The notes under the pieces: generated by a model | Told to the model about the DNA's origin: nothing | The model's database searches: none | Seen by the model: the letters and a program-made list of their open reading frames with translations, nothing else | Part shown: positions 18,379-27,228 of the stretch, in pieces | Layout of the letters: each line of letters begins with the position of its first letter | How positions within the stretch are numbered: position 1 is the first letter of the stretch | Assembly (NCBI RefSeq): GCF_026239555.1 | Contig: NZ_JAPIVP010000001.1 | Location: 310,001 to 374,000 of the forward strand | Source: Pedobacter sp. PF22-3 | Lineage (GTDB): Bacteria > Bacteroidota > Bacteroidia > Sphingobacteriales > Sphingobacteriaceae | Direction of reading: 5' to 3' | Length of the DNA: 64,000 bases | Translations under genes and position numbers: made by a program

Positions 18379-18975
18379 TTAAATGGCTATACTTTCGATT
18401 GCTTTATCTAAAGCCAGATCTTTCAAATCTGGAATGCTTACGCCTTCTGCACGGTATGCAGTGATATCGGTCATACCCATAAAACCAAGAACAGATCTTA
18501 GATAAGATTCTGTAAAATCATAAGGTTTCATCGGTCCTTCTGAATATACACCACCGGAAGAAATCGCCAGATATACTTTTTTGTTTTTCACCAAACCTTC
18601 AGGGCCTTTTTCTGAGTAGCTAAATGTTTGACCGGCACGTGCAATATGATCGATCCATGCTTTTAAAGTAGAAGGGATACCGAAATTATACAACGGCGCA
18701 CCGATTACAATCACATCAGCATCTTTAAGTTCGGCAATGGCCTCATTTGAATGTTTTATTGCTTCCGTAAATTCTGCGGTATGATTTTCTTGCGGTGTAA
18801 AAAAAGAATTGATGTGTACCTCTTCCAAATGTGGAAATGGGGTATTGGTAAGGTCGTGAGTTGTTAATGTACTACCGGGATTTGCAGCCTGTAATTTTTC
18901 TACGATGGCATTTCCCAATTTAATACTGAAAGATGCCTTGCCTCTAGGGCTTGATATAAGATGTAATATTTTCAT
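18379..18975 (-). CDS. azoR: FMN-dependent NADH:quinone oxidoreductase / azoreductase
   Basis: 198 residues from the ATG at 18975 (MKILHLISSPRGKASFS). Flavodoxin-like AzoR family: the SSPRG phosphate loop binds FMN, then APLYNFGIPSTLKAWIDHIARAGQTFSY and the SGGVY loop. Two-electron reduction of quinones and azo compounds, generally protective against electrophiles. A -7 box (TAATTTTG, complement of 18997-19004) and a 34-bp dyad (19032-19065) lie upstream, suggesting control by an HxlR/MarR-type regulator encoded elsewhere. Confidence 0.9.
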   Translation of the reverse strand: MKILHLISSPRGKASFSIKLGNAIVEKLQAANPGSTLTTHDLTNTPFPHLEEVHINSFFTPQENHTAEFTEAIKHSNEAIAELKDADVIVIGAPLYNFGIPSTLKAWIDHIARAGQTFSYSEKGPEGLVKNKKVYLAISSGGVYSEGPMKPYDFTESYLRSVLGFMGMTDITAYRAEGVSIPDLKDLALDKAIESIAI

Positions 18976-19031
18976 TTTTTGCCTTTTTATGTCTGGCAAA
19001 ATTATGGATACAAAGTATCAAAAAGCTATTA

Positions 19032-19065
19032 CTATACCAAAGGATAGTGCTATCCTTTAGTATAG
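19032..19065. promoter_or_regulatory. Long operator-like dyad upstream of azoR
   Basis: CTATACCAAAGGATA and TATCCTTTAGTATAG: 15-bp inverted arms with one mismatch, 4-base spacer. It sits about 56-90 bases before the azoR start, just upstream of the promoter. No U-tract follows, and it is not at a gene end, so an operator is more likely than a terminator. Confidence 0.65.
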
Positions 19066-19114
19066 CGGCTATTCTTTCATAACGAAAAAGAGAGTTACTA
19101 TGATTTATTGAAAA

Positions 19115-19203
19115 GTCGTCATTCCCAACTTGATTTGGAATCGTAATACATTAAGGTATGATTTTATTTGCATTAAGATCCCCGCGTGCGCGAGAATGAC
19201 GAT
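19115..19203 (+). repeat. MITE-like dispersed repeat, family A copy 2
   Basis: GTCGTCATTCCCAACTTG ... CCCGCGTGCGCGAGAATGACGA. Same ends as 3233-3328 and 36641-36728. It ends about 15 bases from the GH97 stop codon, so it may also act as a transcript-end hairpin for that gene. Confidence 0.75.
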
Positions 19204-19218
19204 TTATTTATAATTACA

Positions 19219-21168
19219 CTACTTAACCGGCTCAATCACTGCTACAAATCCGCCGTCTTTTACCATATTGATGTCGATTGTTTCTCCTGCTTTGATTGGT
19301 TTTACGATACGTTTAAAATCCATCGCCTGAAAATCAGCATTAATGCCATCTTTGATCAGGGTGATCTGGTAGTTTGTATTTGGTTTCAAAAAACCAGCCT
19401 CAACTTTCAGGTCGTGTTTTTGATCGTTGCCCATAGCACCAATAAACCATTTTTCGCCTTTACGTTTTGCGGTAACGATATATTCGCCAACGCTGGCATC
19501 CAGAATTCTGGTTTCATCCCAGGTTACGGGAACGCTTGTAATGAACGATGTGGTTTCAGGCTCTCTTAAATAGTTAAAAGGATTATCGGCCAACATTTGA
19601 AAACCACTTTCAAAAACAATATACATAGCCAGCTGATGTGCCCTTGTACCAATGCTCATGGTATTTACCCAGCTGGGTTTATAATCTTGCTTATGTGCCG
19701 AACGCATAGCTCCCGGAGTGTAATCCATAGGCCCTACTGCATTACGCAAAAATGGAAGAAACAAATTGTTGTTTGGGGTAGCCAGACCGCCTCCAATGTT
19801 TTGCTCCATTCCGATAACCCCTTCATAAGAAAGTACGTTTGGATAAGCCACCTCTAAACCTGCAGGTTTAAATGCTCCATGGAAATCGACTAAAATATGG
19901 TGTTTGGCCGCTTCTTTGGCTACGCGTGTATAATAATTCACCATCCACTGGTCGCTCCTATCCATGAAATCAATTTTTACCCCTGCAATGCCCCATTTCT
20001 CCAGGGTTTCGAAAATATTAAAGTTATTCTCTACCGCTAGCCAGGTAAACCAAAGTACAATTTTTACATTTTTTTGTTTGCCATAAGCAATCAGTTCCTG
20101 CAGGTTGATAGTTGGATTTGGCTCGAAAGGATTTAAGGTGGTTTTTGCCCATCCTTCGTCCATAATGATGTAAGGAATACCAAATTTTGAAGCAAAATCA
20201 ATGTAATATTTATAGGTATCCTGATTATAACCTGATTTAAAATCTACCCCATAAACATAGGCGTTGTGCCACCACTCCCAGGTCACCTGACCAGGTTTTA
20301 TCCATTTCGTATCCTGCAACTGGTTAGGGGTACTCAGTTTATACACCATTTGGTTGGCTGCCAATTGGGTGTCTTTATCGCTAATGACCAAAAAGCGCCA
20401 TGGAAAGGATCTTTTTCCGGTAGTTGCGGCAATATAATCGGCTTCTTTTAAAATCTTCTTGCTTCTGTCGCCATCTTCTCCAAAAGCCAAAGGCACTTTC
20501 GGAAAAACGGCATCAATACTTTTATCGTTTACTGCTTTTACAAATAAACACGGGTAATCGTAGAGATCAGCTTCTGATAATAGTGCTTTATATTTACCGG
20601 TATTGAATAAAATTGGCAGCACACTCATTTTATCCTTATTTACTTTTCCAAGTTCATCCTGACGGTACAGAATTTCGTAAGCGGTTTTAAAACTACCCGT
20701 TTCCAGATATGCGGCTTTTACATTATCATTAAAATTGAGGTGCACATCTTCACTGTTTATCCTGATTGAATCTTTTTTATTGGTAATGAAGCGATAAGCA
20801 ATCCCATCGTTATAAGCCCTGAATTCGATACTGAAATCGCCTTTAAAATCGAGTTTCAACAGGTTATAATGGTTTACCACCGTACTGTTTTTAAGTGGAA
20901 TTACCGGGTTAGAAATAGTATTGACTGTAGAAAGTGTCTTTTTGATCAGTTTTGCATGAGCACCCAGTTTAGCTTGATCCAGATTTAACTGAAGATATGA
21001 ATCGGTTAAAAACGGATCGCCATTAAAAGTAACAGCATAACCGATCTTATCTTTAATATTTACCGATATTTTAATACGCTTATCGGGCGATAATAGTTCA
21101 ATAGGTGCGCTAAATAGTTTCATTGTAAAACACAGCAAAAAAATAGATAGCAATAGGTATTTTTTCAT
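19219..21168 (-). CDS. GH97 family glycosidase (retaining alpha-galactosidase type)
   Basis: 649 residues with a signal peptide (MKKYLLLSIFLLCFTMKLFS). GH97 layout: N-terminal beta-sandwich about 22-280, (beta/alpha)8 barrel about 290-550, C-terminal beta domain. GH97 splits into inverting alpha-glucosidases (SusB-like) and retaining alpha-galactosidases. Here the strand carries VKIDFMDRSDQ with D400, and a later SYEGVIGMEQ has E455. An Asp nucleophile at this place and a Glu 55 residues on is what I recall for the retaining branch, so alpha-galactosidase is my preferred specificity; biochemical proof is absent. No SusC/D neighbours. Confidence 0.88.
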   Translation of the reverse strand: MKKYLLLSIFLLCFTMKLFSAPIELLSPDKRIKISVNIKDKIGYAVTFNGDPFLTDSYLQLNLDQAKLGAHAKLIKKTLSTVNTISNPVIPLKNSTVVNHYNLLKLDFKGDFSIEFRAYNDGIAYRFITNKKDSIRINSEDVHLNFNDNVKAAYLETGSFKTAYEILYRQDELGKVNKDKMSVLPILFNTGKYKALLSEADLYDYPCLFVKAVNDKSIDAVFPKVPLAFGEDGDRSKKILKEADYIAATTGKRSFPWRFLVISDKDTQLAANQMVYKLSTPNQLQDTKWIKPGQVTWEWWHNAYVYGVDFKSGYNQDTYKYYIDFASKFGIPYIIMDEGWAKTTLNPFEPNPTINLQELIAYGKQKNVKIVLWFTWLAVENNFNIFETLEKWGIAGVKIDFMDRSDQWMVNYYTRVAKEAAKHHILVDFHGAFKPAGLEVAYPNVLSYEGVIGMEQNIGGGLATPNNNLFLPFLRNAVGPMDYTPGAMRSAHKQDYKPSWVNTMSIGTRAHQLAMYIVFESGFQMLADNPFNYLREPETTSFITSVPVTWDETRILDASVGEYIVTAKRKGEKWFIGAMGNDQKHDLKVEAGFLKPNTNYQITLIKDGINADFQAMDFKRIVKPIKAGETIDINMVKDGGFVAVIEPVK

Positions 21169-21308
21169 ATTTGATTAGTTTTTTACATCAAAAAGCTTAA
21201 TAAATCGTTTTAGTTTAATAAAGTTAAACAAGTTTTTGATTTCGCAAGAGATTTCTTTGTGATACTAATAAATTTATAAGGAAAAGATTGAAAAACATCA
21301 TATATGCA

Positions 21309-21340
21309 AAGAGCCGGCTTAATACATTAAACCAGCTCTT
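21309..21340 (-). terminator. Hairpin after DUF4142 gene
   Basis: AAGAGCCGG / CCAGCTCTT stem with one mismatch, 26 bases past the stop; the minus-strand T run is short. Confidence 0.45.
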
Positions 21341-21366
21341 CTGTTTCCTTAAAATGTTATTAAAAA

Positions 21367-22053
21367 CTATTTTCCAGCTAAAGCACTCACTTGCTTTAAA
21401 TGCTTTTTTAGTATGGGTAAACATTTCCCGGCATATCTTTTAATATCAGCGTCAGAAGATTGAGCTGCTTTTTCAAACAAGGAAACAGCTTTTTGATGAT
21501 CCGAAACCATCATTTCTACATAAGTTTTATCAAACGCACTTCCACTTAAATTATTCAACTGATTTATCGCTTGGGTTACTTCAGCTTCTGTTGTTTCATT
21601 AATCGTTTTTTGTGCCAAACCGGTATTACCCGCTTCGCCACCGGCATTTTTGGTACGGGAAGTATCTTTCAAATTATCAGGAGCAGAATCAACCCTGCCG
21701 TCAGGCCGTTGCCCACCCTCCGGATTACTCATAGGCAGCGCTACTTTTTTGAGTTTTGCTAATAACCTTAATTCTTCATTGGCCTTAATATGATCATCAA
21801 CCATCATTTGGCCAAATGCTTTAATTTTTTTATCGGTTGCTTTATCTGCAGCAAGCTTTCCTGTTAAAACCTCTTTCATTCCTGCAATTGCCGCCTGTTG
21901 CAAAAATTGCGCAGTAGTTATGGTATCTTGCCTTTGTGTATAATCAGTTAAGGTTGAATAATGCCAATCGGTTTTTGCAATTGCATTAAATGAAGTAGCT
22001 GAAATAATCATTCCCACTACTGCTATTTCCCTGGTTTTGAAACGGTTTTTCAT
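21367..22053 (-). CDS. DUF4142 family periplasmic protein
   Basis: 228 residues from the ATG at 22053, beginning with a signal-like segment (AVVGMIISATSFNAIA). DUF4142 is a ferritin-like four-helix fold with repeated MVDDHIKANEEL / MVSDHQKAVSLFEKA motifs, both present here. A Gly/Pro/Asp-rich insertion (about residues 108-145) separates the two helical halves, longer than in the paralog at 41084-41665. Function unknown; often in stress or envelope contexts. Confidence 0.82.
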   Translation of the reverse strand: MKNRFKTREIAVVGMIISATSFNAIAKTDWHYSTLTDYTQRQDTITTAQFLQQAAIAGMKEVLTGKLAADKATDKKIKAFGQMMVDDHIKANEELRLLAKLKKVALPMSNPEGGQRPDGRVDSAPDNLKDTSRTKNAGGEAGNTGLAQKTINETTEAEVTQAINQLNNLSGSAFDKTYVEMMVSDHQKAVSLFEKAAQSSDADIKRYAGKCLPILKKHLKQVSALAGK

Positions 22054-22220
22054 AATTAAGTAATTAAGGTATAACGCATTTATAGAACCCTGGCAACATT
22101 TAAAAAGTTTCAACAATAAACTTTCTTATTTAACTACCATACAACATCAGGGGGTTAAGATTTTAAATTTCCACTAAACTTAATCCAATTTTACCCTGTT
22201 CTATTATAAAAACTTACACT

Positions 22221-22532
22221 ATGGAAAATCAAGAAAACAACCAACCAGAAGAAGAAATTCAAAATATTGAACAATTCCAGATCAATCGCTCTGAAGGAAA
22301 TGCATCTGAAGGTCATGCTACTCCGGAACCATCTGAAGATGATGAGTATACCGAAGATGAAATTCCTTTTGCTGATGGCGAAGGCACACAGCTTAATGAA
22401 GAGATTGAAGACCCTGAAAATGAAGATGATGACGCTTTGGAAAGTGATTCGGAAGACTACAACGAATCTGATGTAACGGAATTGGACAAAGATCCAAACA
22501 CTTATGAAAAGGAAGACGATGAAATGTTATAA
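22221..22532 (+). CDS. Small, extremely acidic hypothetical protein
   Basis: 103 residues, dominated by Glu, Asp, Asn, with very few basic residues (one Arg, two Lys, one His) and no hydrophobic core (EDDEYTEDEIPFADGEG, EDPENEDDDALESDSEDY). Predicted intrinsically disordered. It has its own terminator (22557-22590). Similar acidic Bacteroidota peptides exist near stress genes; no function is known to me. The frame is supported by the ATG after an AT-rich promoter region and by the terminator. Confidence 0.6.
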   Translation: MENQENNQPEEEIQNIEQFQINRSEGNASEGHATPEPSEDDEYTEDEIPFADGEGTQLNEEIEDPENEDDDALESDSEDYNESDVTELDKDPNTYEKEDDEML

Positions 22533-22556
22533 GACATTTTAAATCGAGGGTATAAG

Positions 22557-22590
22557 ATGCCAGGCAAAAATTGTCTGGCATTTTTATTTA
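22557..22590 (+). terminator. Rho-independent terminator of the acidic-protein gene
   Basis: ATGCCAGGCA / TGTCTGGCAT stem (one mismatch) with a 5-base loop, followed by a T-rich tract. It reaches the 3' end of the convergent K+ channel gene. Confidence 0.75.
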
Positions 22591-23408
22591 AACAAAGATG
22601 ATCCACAATATTTACAGAATAAGGCATCGCTATCATGTCCTTCCCTGCTACAGCCCGGACAAGATTCGGCCATTTCTTTTTTCTGCCTTGCTGCAAGCGC
22701 AATATCATGGGTAATAATCCCTGTAGGTACAGCAATAATGGCATAACCAATTAACATCACAACGGAAGCTACAAATTTACCTAATGGTGTAATAGGCGAA
22801 ATATCGCCATATCCCACAGTTGTGATGGTTACAATAGCCCAATAAATACTTTCGGGGATGTTTGAAAAACCATTTTCCCGTTTTTCTACCAAATACATAA
22901 TAGAACCCAAAATTACCGTGATGGTTAACACAGTAAGCAGAAATATGCTAATCTTGCGGACACTACTTTTTAATGCCTGAGTTAAGAAATTAATCTCTGT
23001 TAAAAAATGTCCGAGTTTGAATATCCTGAAAACACGAAGCAGCCTTAACGCCCTGAAAACCAGCAAAGATTGTGCACCAATAAGAAATATACTTAAATAA
23101 GATGGTAATAAAGCGATCAGATCAATGATTCCTAAAGGGCTGATTACATATCGAATCGGTTTTCTGATACTGATCAACCTTAAAATATATTCGATGGTGA
23201 AAAGCGCGGCAAAAATCCATTCGGTAATGTTAAACAATTTGCCATATTGCTGATGGATACTGACCACACTATCAAGCATCACCACAATAATGCTGGAAAA
23301 AATGGCAATTAACAGGCCCACATCAAAAGCTTTACCAGCCGGTGTATTCGATTCGTAAATAATCTCGTGAAGCTTAAAACGCCAATTTTTAGATGAATCT
23401 GATGCCAT
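22584..23408 (-). CDS. Voltage-gated-type potassium channel with C-terminal zinc ribbon
   Basis: 274 residues, six-transmembrane ion transporter. S4 is visible as FRALRLLRVFRIFKLG with Arg/Lys every third residue (about 118-133), and the pore helix plus selectivity filter as TITTVGYGD (about 194-202). After S6 the chain ends in CPGCSREGHDSDALFCKYCG, a CX2C-X11-CX2C zinc ribbon rather than an RCK/KTN domain. Conducts K+ across the inner membrane; the zinc ribbon may be a regulatory or assembly module. Confidence 0.88.
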   Translation of the reverse strand: MASDSSKNWRFKLHEIIYESNTPAGKAFDVGLLIAIFSSIIVVMLDSVVSIHQQYGKLFNITEWIFAALFTIEYILRLISIRKPIRYVISPLGIIDLIALLPSYLSIFLIGAQSLLVFRALRLLRVFRIFKLGHFLTEINFLTQALKSSVRKISIFLLTVLTITVILGSIMYLVEKRENGFSNIPESIYWAIVTITTVGYGDISPITPLGKFVASVVMLIGYAIIAVPTGIITHDIALAARQKKEMAESCPGCSREGHDSDALFCKYCGSSLFK

Positions 23409-23440
23409 AGTTTTTCAAGTAGTTTTAAAGGTAACAGAAA

Positions 23441-24292
23441 TTACCCATTTACCACTTCCCCGCCATTAACGTGTATTACCTGTCCCGTAATAAAGGAAGC
23501 ATCTTCTGAGGCCAGAAATACATAAGACGGTCCAAGCTCTGAGGGCTGGCCTGCTCTTTCCATTGCTGTTTCAGAACCAAATGATTTAATTTTTTTTTCA
23601 TCAAAGGTAGATACAATAAGTGGTGTCCACACCGGGCCAGGTGCCACAGCATTTACGCGGATACCGGTTTTGGCTAAATTTGTAGCCAGCGAACGGGTAA
23701 AAGATGTTATCGCTCCTTTTGTTGAAGAGTAATCGATCAGATTTGGCGAAGAACGGTAAGCCGTTACCGACGTGGTATTGATAATGGTATCGCCTGCCTG
23801 AAGATACGCCAACACCTCGTGTGCAAAGTAAAAATAGCCAAATATATTGGTACGGAAGGTGTCTTCCAATTGTTTATCGTCGATATTTTTTGGATCTTTC
23901 TGTGGAACCTGCATTCCGGCATTATTAACCAAAATATTGATCTTTCCAAACTTTTTAACCGTTGTTTCTACAGCTTTTTTACAGAACGAAGGCTTTTTTA
24001 CATCTCCTTTAATCAATAAACAACTTTTACCTTCAGCTTCAACCATTTTCCGGGTTTCTTTTGCATCAATATCTTCATCCAGATAAACAATGGCCACATC
24101 AGCACCCTCTCTGGCAAAATGGACAGCCACCGAACGGCCGATCCCACTGTCTCCACCTGTAATTAGCGCAACCTTATCATTCAGTTTACCGGCACCCTTA
24201 TAGTTTGCTTTAATTACTTCAGGTTTTGGATCCATTTTCGCTTCTATCCCCGGTTGTTTATTTTGTTTGGCAGGTATTTTTTTTGTTTTCAT
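23441..24292 (-). CDS. SDR family oxidoreductase, general stress protein type
   Basis: 283 residues. A Lys/Pro-rich N-terminal leader of about 35 residues precedes the SDR fold, as in Bacillus GSP39/YdaD and E. coli YghA. Motifs: GGDSGIG cofactor loop, NNAGMQ, catalytic Ser in NTTSV and YSSTK, then RVNAVAPGPVWTPLI and the terminal GQVIHVNGGEVVNG. Substrate unknown. Neighbours (channel, DUF4142, acidic protein) suggest a stress-related group, by context only. Confidence 0.87.
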   Translation of the reverse strand: MKTKKIPAKQNKQPGIEAKMDPKPEVIKANYKGAGKLNDKVALITGGDSGIGRSVAVHFAREGADVAIVYLDEDIDAKETRKMVEAEGKSCLLIKGDVKKPSFCKKAVETTVKKFGKINILVNNAGMQVPQKDPKNIDDKQLEDTFRTNIFGYFYFAHEVLAYLQAGDTIINTTSVTAYRSSPNLIDYSSTKGAITSFTRSLATNLAKTGIRVNAVAPGPVWTPLIVSTFDEKKIKSFGSETAMERAGQPSELGPSYVFLASEDASFITGQVIHVNGGEVVNG

Positions 24293-24482
24293 CGCTTCTT
24301 GTCTAATTAAGTTTCAATACTGCCAATTAAACAAGAATATCTTCTTCAAAGTTTTAAGAACCTAAACCTTGCCCGTTAGCATTTAAACCAATTTAACTTA
24401 ATATTTTGCTCATAGGCCGCCATTTTGAAAGGATATACCTCAGTAAATTAGCCTATTAAATGCTAACCAAAAGAAACCGAAA

Positions 24483-25832
24483 ATGAGAAAAACAATTTTA
24501 TCCGCTTTGTTTATATTGGGCTTAACCTTACCTGGTTTTGCTCAAAAAAGATTAGGGAATGAAACTGCTGCCGAAAAAACCAAAAGAATGGAATGGTGGA
24601 CAGATGCCCGTTTTGGCATGTTCATCCACTGGGGTTTGTATGCATTGCCAGCGCGCCACGAATGGGTTAAAAGCAATGAACACATCACCAACGAAAACTA
24701 CCAGAAATATTTCGATCAGTTTAATCCTGATTTATTCAACCCCAAACAGTGGGCAAAGGAAGCTAAAGCGGCAGGAATGAAATATGCCGTACTCACCACC
24801 AAACACCATGAAGGCTTTACCTTGTTTGATAGCAAATACACCGATTATAAAGCCATCAATACACAGGCAAAAAGAGACCTGGTAAAAGAATTTGTGGAAG
24901 CTTTCCGCGAAGAAGGCATCAAAGTAGGGTTTTATTATTCGCTTATTGATTGGCACCATCCTGATTTTACAGTTGATAGGTATCATCCCTTAAAACCCAA
25001 TAATGATAACGAAGCTGAATATGCAGCATTAAACAAAAACAGGGATATGGCTAAATATCGTAAATATCTATACGATCAGGTAACGGAACTGTTAACCAGG
25101 TATGGGAAAATCGATATTCTATGGGCCGACTTTTCATATCCCGGCAAACACGGTAAAGGCCGTGATGATTGGGGCTCGGTTGCATTACTTAAGCAAATTA
25201 GAAAACTGCAGCCACAAATTATTGTAGATAACCGTTTGGATCTTAATGATTATGAAGATGGTACAGATTTTGAAACACCCGAACAGGTTAGTCCGAAAGA
25301 ATTGGAAAAATACCGCGGAAAAGTTTGGGAAACCTGTCAAACCTTTTCAGGCTCATGGGGATACCATCGCGATGAAAACACCTGGAAAAGCAATAGAAAA
25401 TTACTGGACCTATTAATTACTTCGGTAGCCAATGGCGGCAACCTATTGTTAAATGTTGGTCCTACTGCCCGCGGCGAATTTGATAACAGAGCAAACATTG
25501 CTTTAGATAGCCTAAGCCTTTGGATGCACGCGAATTCGAAATCGATTTATCACTGTACTTTTGCTTCATCCGAATTTAAAGCACCTGAAGGGGTAAAACT
25601 TACCTATAACAAAGACACCAAAAAATTATATGTGCACTTGTTCGAATATCCTAATACTGATTCCATTACTTTAGAAGGTTATAAAGACAAAACGAAATAT
25701 GCACAGTTTTTACATGATAATTCGGAGGTACAGATCGACAATGAAAAATCAACTGGTAATACGCTGGTATTAAAGCTACCCAAGAAAAAGCCTGATTTTG
25801 AAATTCCTGTAATTGAATTAACGCTAAACTAA
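24483..25832 (+). CDS. GH29 alpha-L-fucosidase, secreted
   Basis: 449 residues with a signal peptide ending GFAQ. GH29 marks: WWTDARFGMFIHWGLYALPARHEW near the N-terminus, YAVLTTKHHEGFTLFDSKYTDY, and the nucleophile Asp216 in IDILWADFSYPG. TSVANGGNLLLNVGPTARG follows. Retaining fucosidase releasing L-fucose from glycans. Followed by a terminator (25855-25885). With the GH92 and GH97 genes nearby it forms a dispersed set of host- or plant-glycan trimming enzymes. Confidence 0.92.
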   Translation: MRKTILSALFILGLTLPGFAQKRLGNETAAEKTKRMEWWTDARFGMFIHWGLYALPARHEWVKSNEHITNENYQKYFDQFNPDLFNPKQWAKEAKAAGMKYAVLTTKHHEGFTLFDSKYTDYKAINTQAKRDLVKEFVEAFREEGIKVGFYYSLIDWHHPDFTVDRYHPLKPNNDNEAEYAALNKNRDMAKYRKYLYDQVTELLTRYGKIDILWADFSYPGKHGKGRDDWGSVALLKQIRKLQPQIIVDNRLDLNDYEDGTDFETPEQVSPKELEKYRGKVWETCQTFSGSWGYHRDENTWKSNRKLLDLLITSVANGGNLLLNVGPTARGEFDNRANIALDSLSLWMHANSKSIYHCTFASSEFKAPEGVKLTYNKDTKKLYVHLFEYPNTDSITLEGYKDKTKYAQFLHDNSEVQIDNEKSTGNTLVLKLPKKKPDFEIPVIELTLN

Positions 25833-25854
25833 TCAACCCATATTAATCATCGGA

Positions 25855-25885
25855 AGCCTGCGAGTTAAATCCTGCGGGCTTTTTT
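25855..25885 (+). terminator. Rho-independent terminator of the fucosidase gene
   Basis: AGCCTGCGAG pairs with CCTGCGGGCT (two G-U pairs, one mismatch), 6-base loop, T6 run; 22 bases after the stop. Confidence 0.75.
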
Positions 25886-25964
25886 GTTGATCGGGCTTTA
25901 TGTTCTCTAATCAAAATCGAACAAAACATATCATGGTTTTTATTGTCTTACATTAAAAACTATC

Positions 25965-26216
25965 ATGAAAGTAAAAGGTGCATTTATTTATACCCTTAAA
26001 ACAGGCGAAAATGCTTTGATTCTATTAGCAGATAATAAAATAGAACAGGATAAACTTTATCAGCATTTAGCCGTTGATGCTTACCAGTTTAAAAAAGAAA
26101 TTGTAGCAGAAGAGCCACGTATCGTATTGATATCCGCCGGTTATAAAAATGAAAATAATGAAATAATCTGGAACAGGGAATATATACCAGTACCAAAATG
26201 GTACGACCAGAATTAA
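25965..26216 (+). CDS. Hypothetical small protein
   Basis: 83 residues (MKVKGAFIYTLKTGENALILL...). Mixed alpha/beta composition, no signal peptide, ends with VPKWYDQN. Not recognised. It precedes a DUF481-like gene by 43 bases on the same strand and may be co-transcribed. Confidence 0.55.
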   Translation: MKVKGAFIYTLKTGENALILLADNKIEQDKLYQHLAVDAYQFKKEIVAEEPRIVLISAGYKNENNEIIWNREYIPVPKWYDQN

Positions 26217-26259
26217 ATTCTAACTAAACATATTGATAGCGATAAATGTTAAGTTGCTT

Positions 26260-26979
26260 ATGAAGTTTATAGTACTGCCATTTGTCTTTTTTATATGCTA
26301 TTTTAAATCAAACGCTCAATATGCCGATAGTACCAATTACCATGTACTGCTTACTTCAACCGGATCGATTAACCGCACCAATGAAGACCGTGCCTATTTA
26401 TTAAACAATGCGCTTAATTTTGGTATGAAAAAGAAAAGTTTTGTTTTAAATTCAACTACCGCATGGCTTTATGGCAAGCAGAATAGTGATTTAACCAACA
26501 ACGATTTTTCGACCACCTTAAACTTTAACCTATACAAAACCTTCCCGCACTTTTATTATTGGGGTTTGGTAAATTATAATACCAGTTATTCGTTAAAATT
26601 AAAAAACCAATTGCTGGCTGGCGGAGGCATCGCCTATAGCGTATTAGACAAACCCAATGCCTATATCAACCTGAGCGACGGGGTATTATTTGATCAAAGT
26701 AGTTTAATTGTAGGCGATAGCTACCACACTTATCGGAATTCATTAAGGTTACAATATCATTTTGCCATAAAGGAACTGATTACGATTGACGGGAATCATT
26801 TTTTACAAAATTCTTTCGATAGAAAAGGCGATCACATCATCCGCTCTACCACTACACTTGGTTTAAAACTCCGCAAATGGATAAGCCTCACTACGGCACT
26901 GAATTATAATAAATTGAATATTACGCGTAGCGAAAACCTGAACCTTACCTATGGGTTAACGCTTGATAAGTATTTTTAG
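26260..26979 (+). CDS. DUF481-like outer-membrane beta-barrel protein
   Basis: 239 residues from the ATG at 26260, which begins a signal peptide (MKFIVLPFVFFICYFKSNAQ). The rest is alternating beta strands ending in an aromatic (LNLTYGLTLDKYF), as expected for an outer-membrane barrel; the pattern suits DUF481 (salt-induced barrel) proteins. Function unknown. Confidence 0.65.
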   Translation: MKFIVLPFVFFICYFKSNAQYADSTNYHVLLTSTGSINRTNEDRAYLLNNALNFGMKKKSFVLNSTTAWLYGKQNSDLTNNDFSTTLNFNLYKTFPHFYYWGLVNYNTSYSLKLKNQLLAGGGIAYSVLDKPNAYINLSDGVLFDQSSLIVGDSYHTYRNSLRLQYHFAIKELITIDGNHFLQNSFDRKGDHIIRSTTTLGLKLRKWISLTTALNYNKLNITRSENLNLTYGLTLDKYF

Positions 26980-27228
26980 GTTAGTATTCAGTCCGAAGTC
27001 CTCAGTCTGTAGTCCAAAGTCTTGAGTAGATTATTTAGATTGGTCACCCTGAGCGGAGTCGAAGGGCTGTTTAGTTTGGTGCTGGGAGTCAATTAACCAA
27101 TTTAAACACTTAACCCATTAGCTGACCATTAAGAACTTAAGAGAGTTAAGATGTATCAATTAACAGGTTAACCAATGACTAATGAACCAACGACTAATGA
27201 ACCAATGACCATTGAACTAATAAACTAT
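26980..27228. repeat. Intergenic degenerate repeats (AGTC words and CATTAG/AATGAAC words)
   Basis: 26985-27028 is built of short AGTCC/AGTCT words (CAGTCCGAAGTCCTCAGTC, TAGTCCAAAGTC). 27043-27070 is the CACCCTGAGCGGAGTCGAAGG intergenic repeat. 27094-27225 strings together CCAATGACTAATGAACC variants. No gene. Confidence 0.55.

Noticed and set aside
21224..21424. 66-codon minus-strand frame overlapping the DUF4142 C-terminus
   Set aside because: Overlaps the real gene in another frame and runs through its terminator hairpin.
26980..27228. CRISPR array
   Set aside because: Words recur irregularly with no constant repeat/spacer length and no cas genes.
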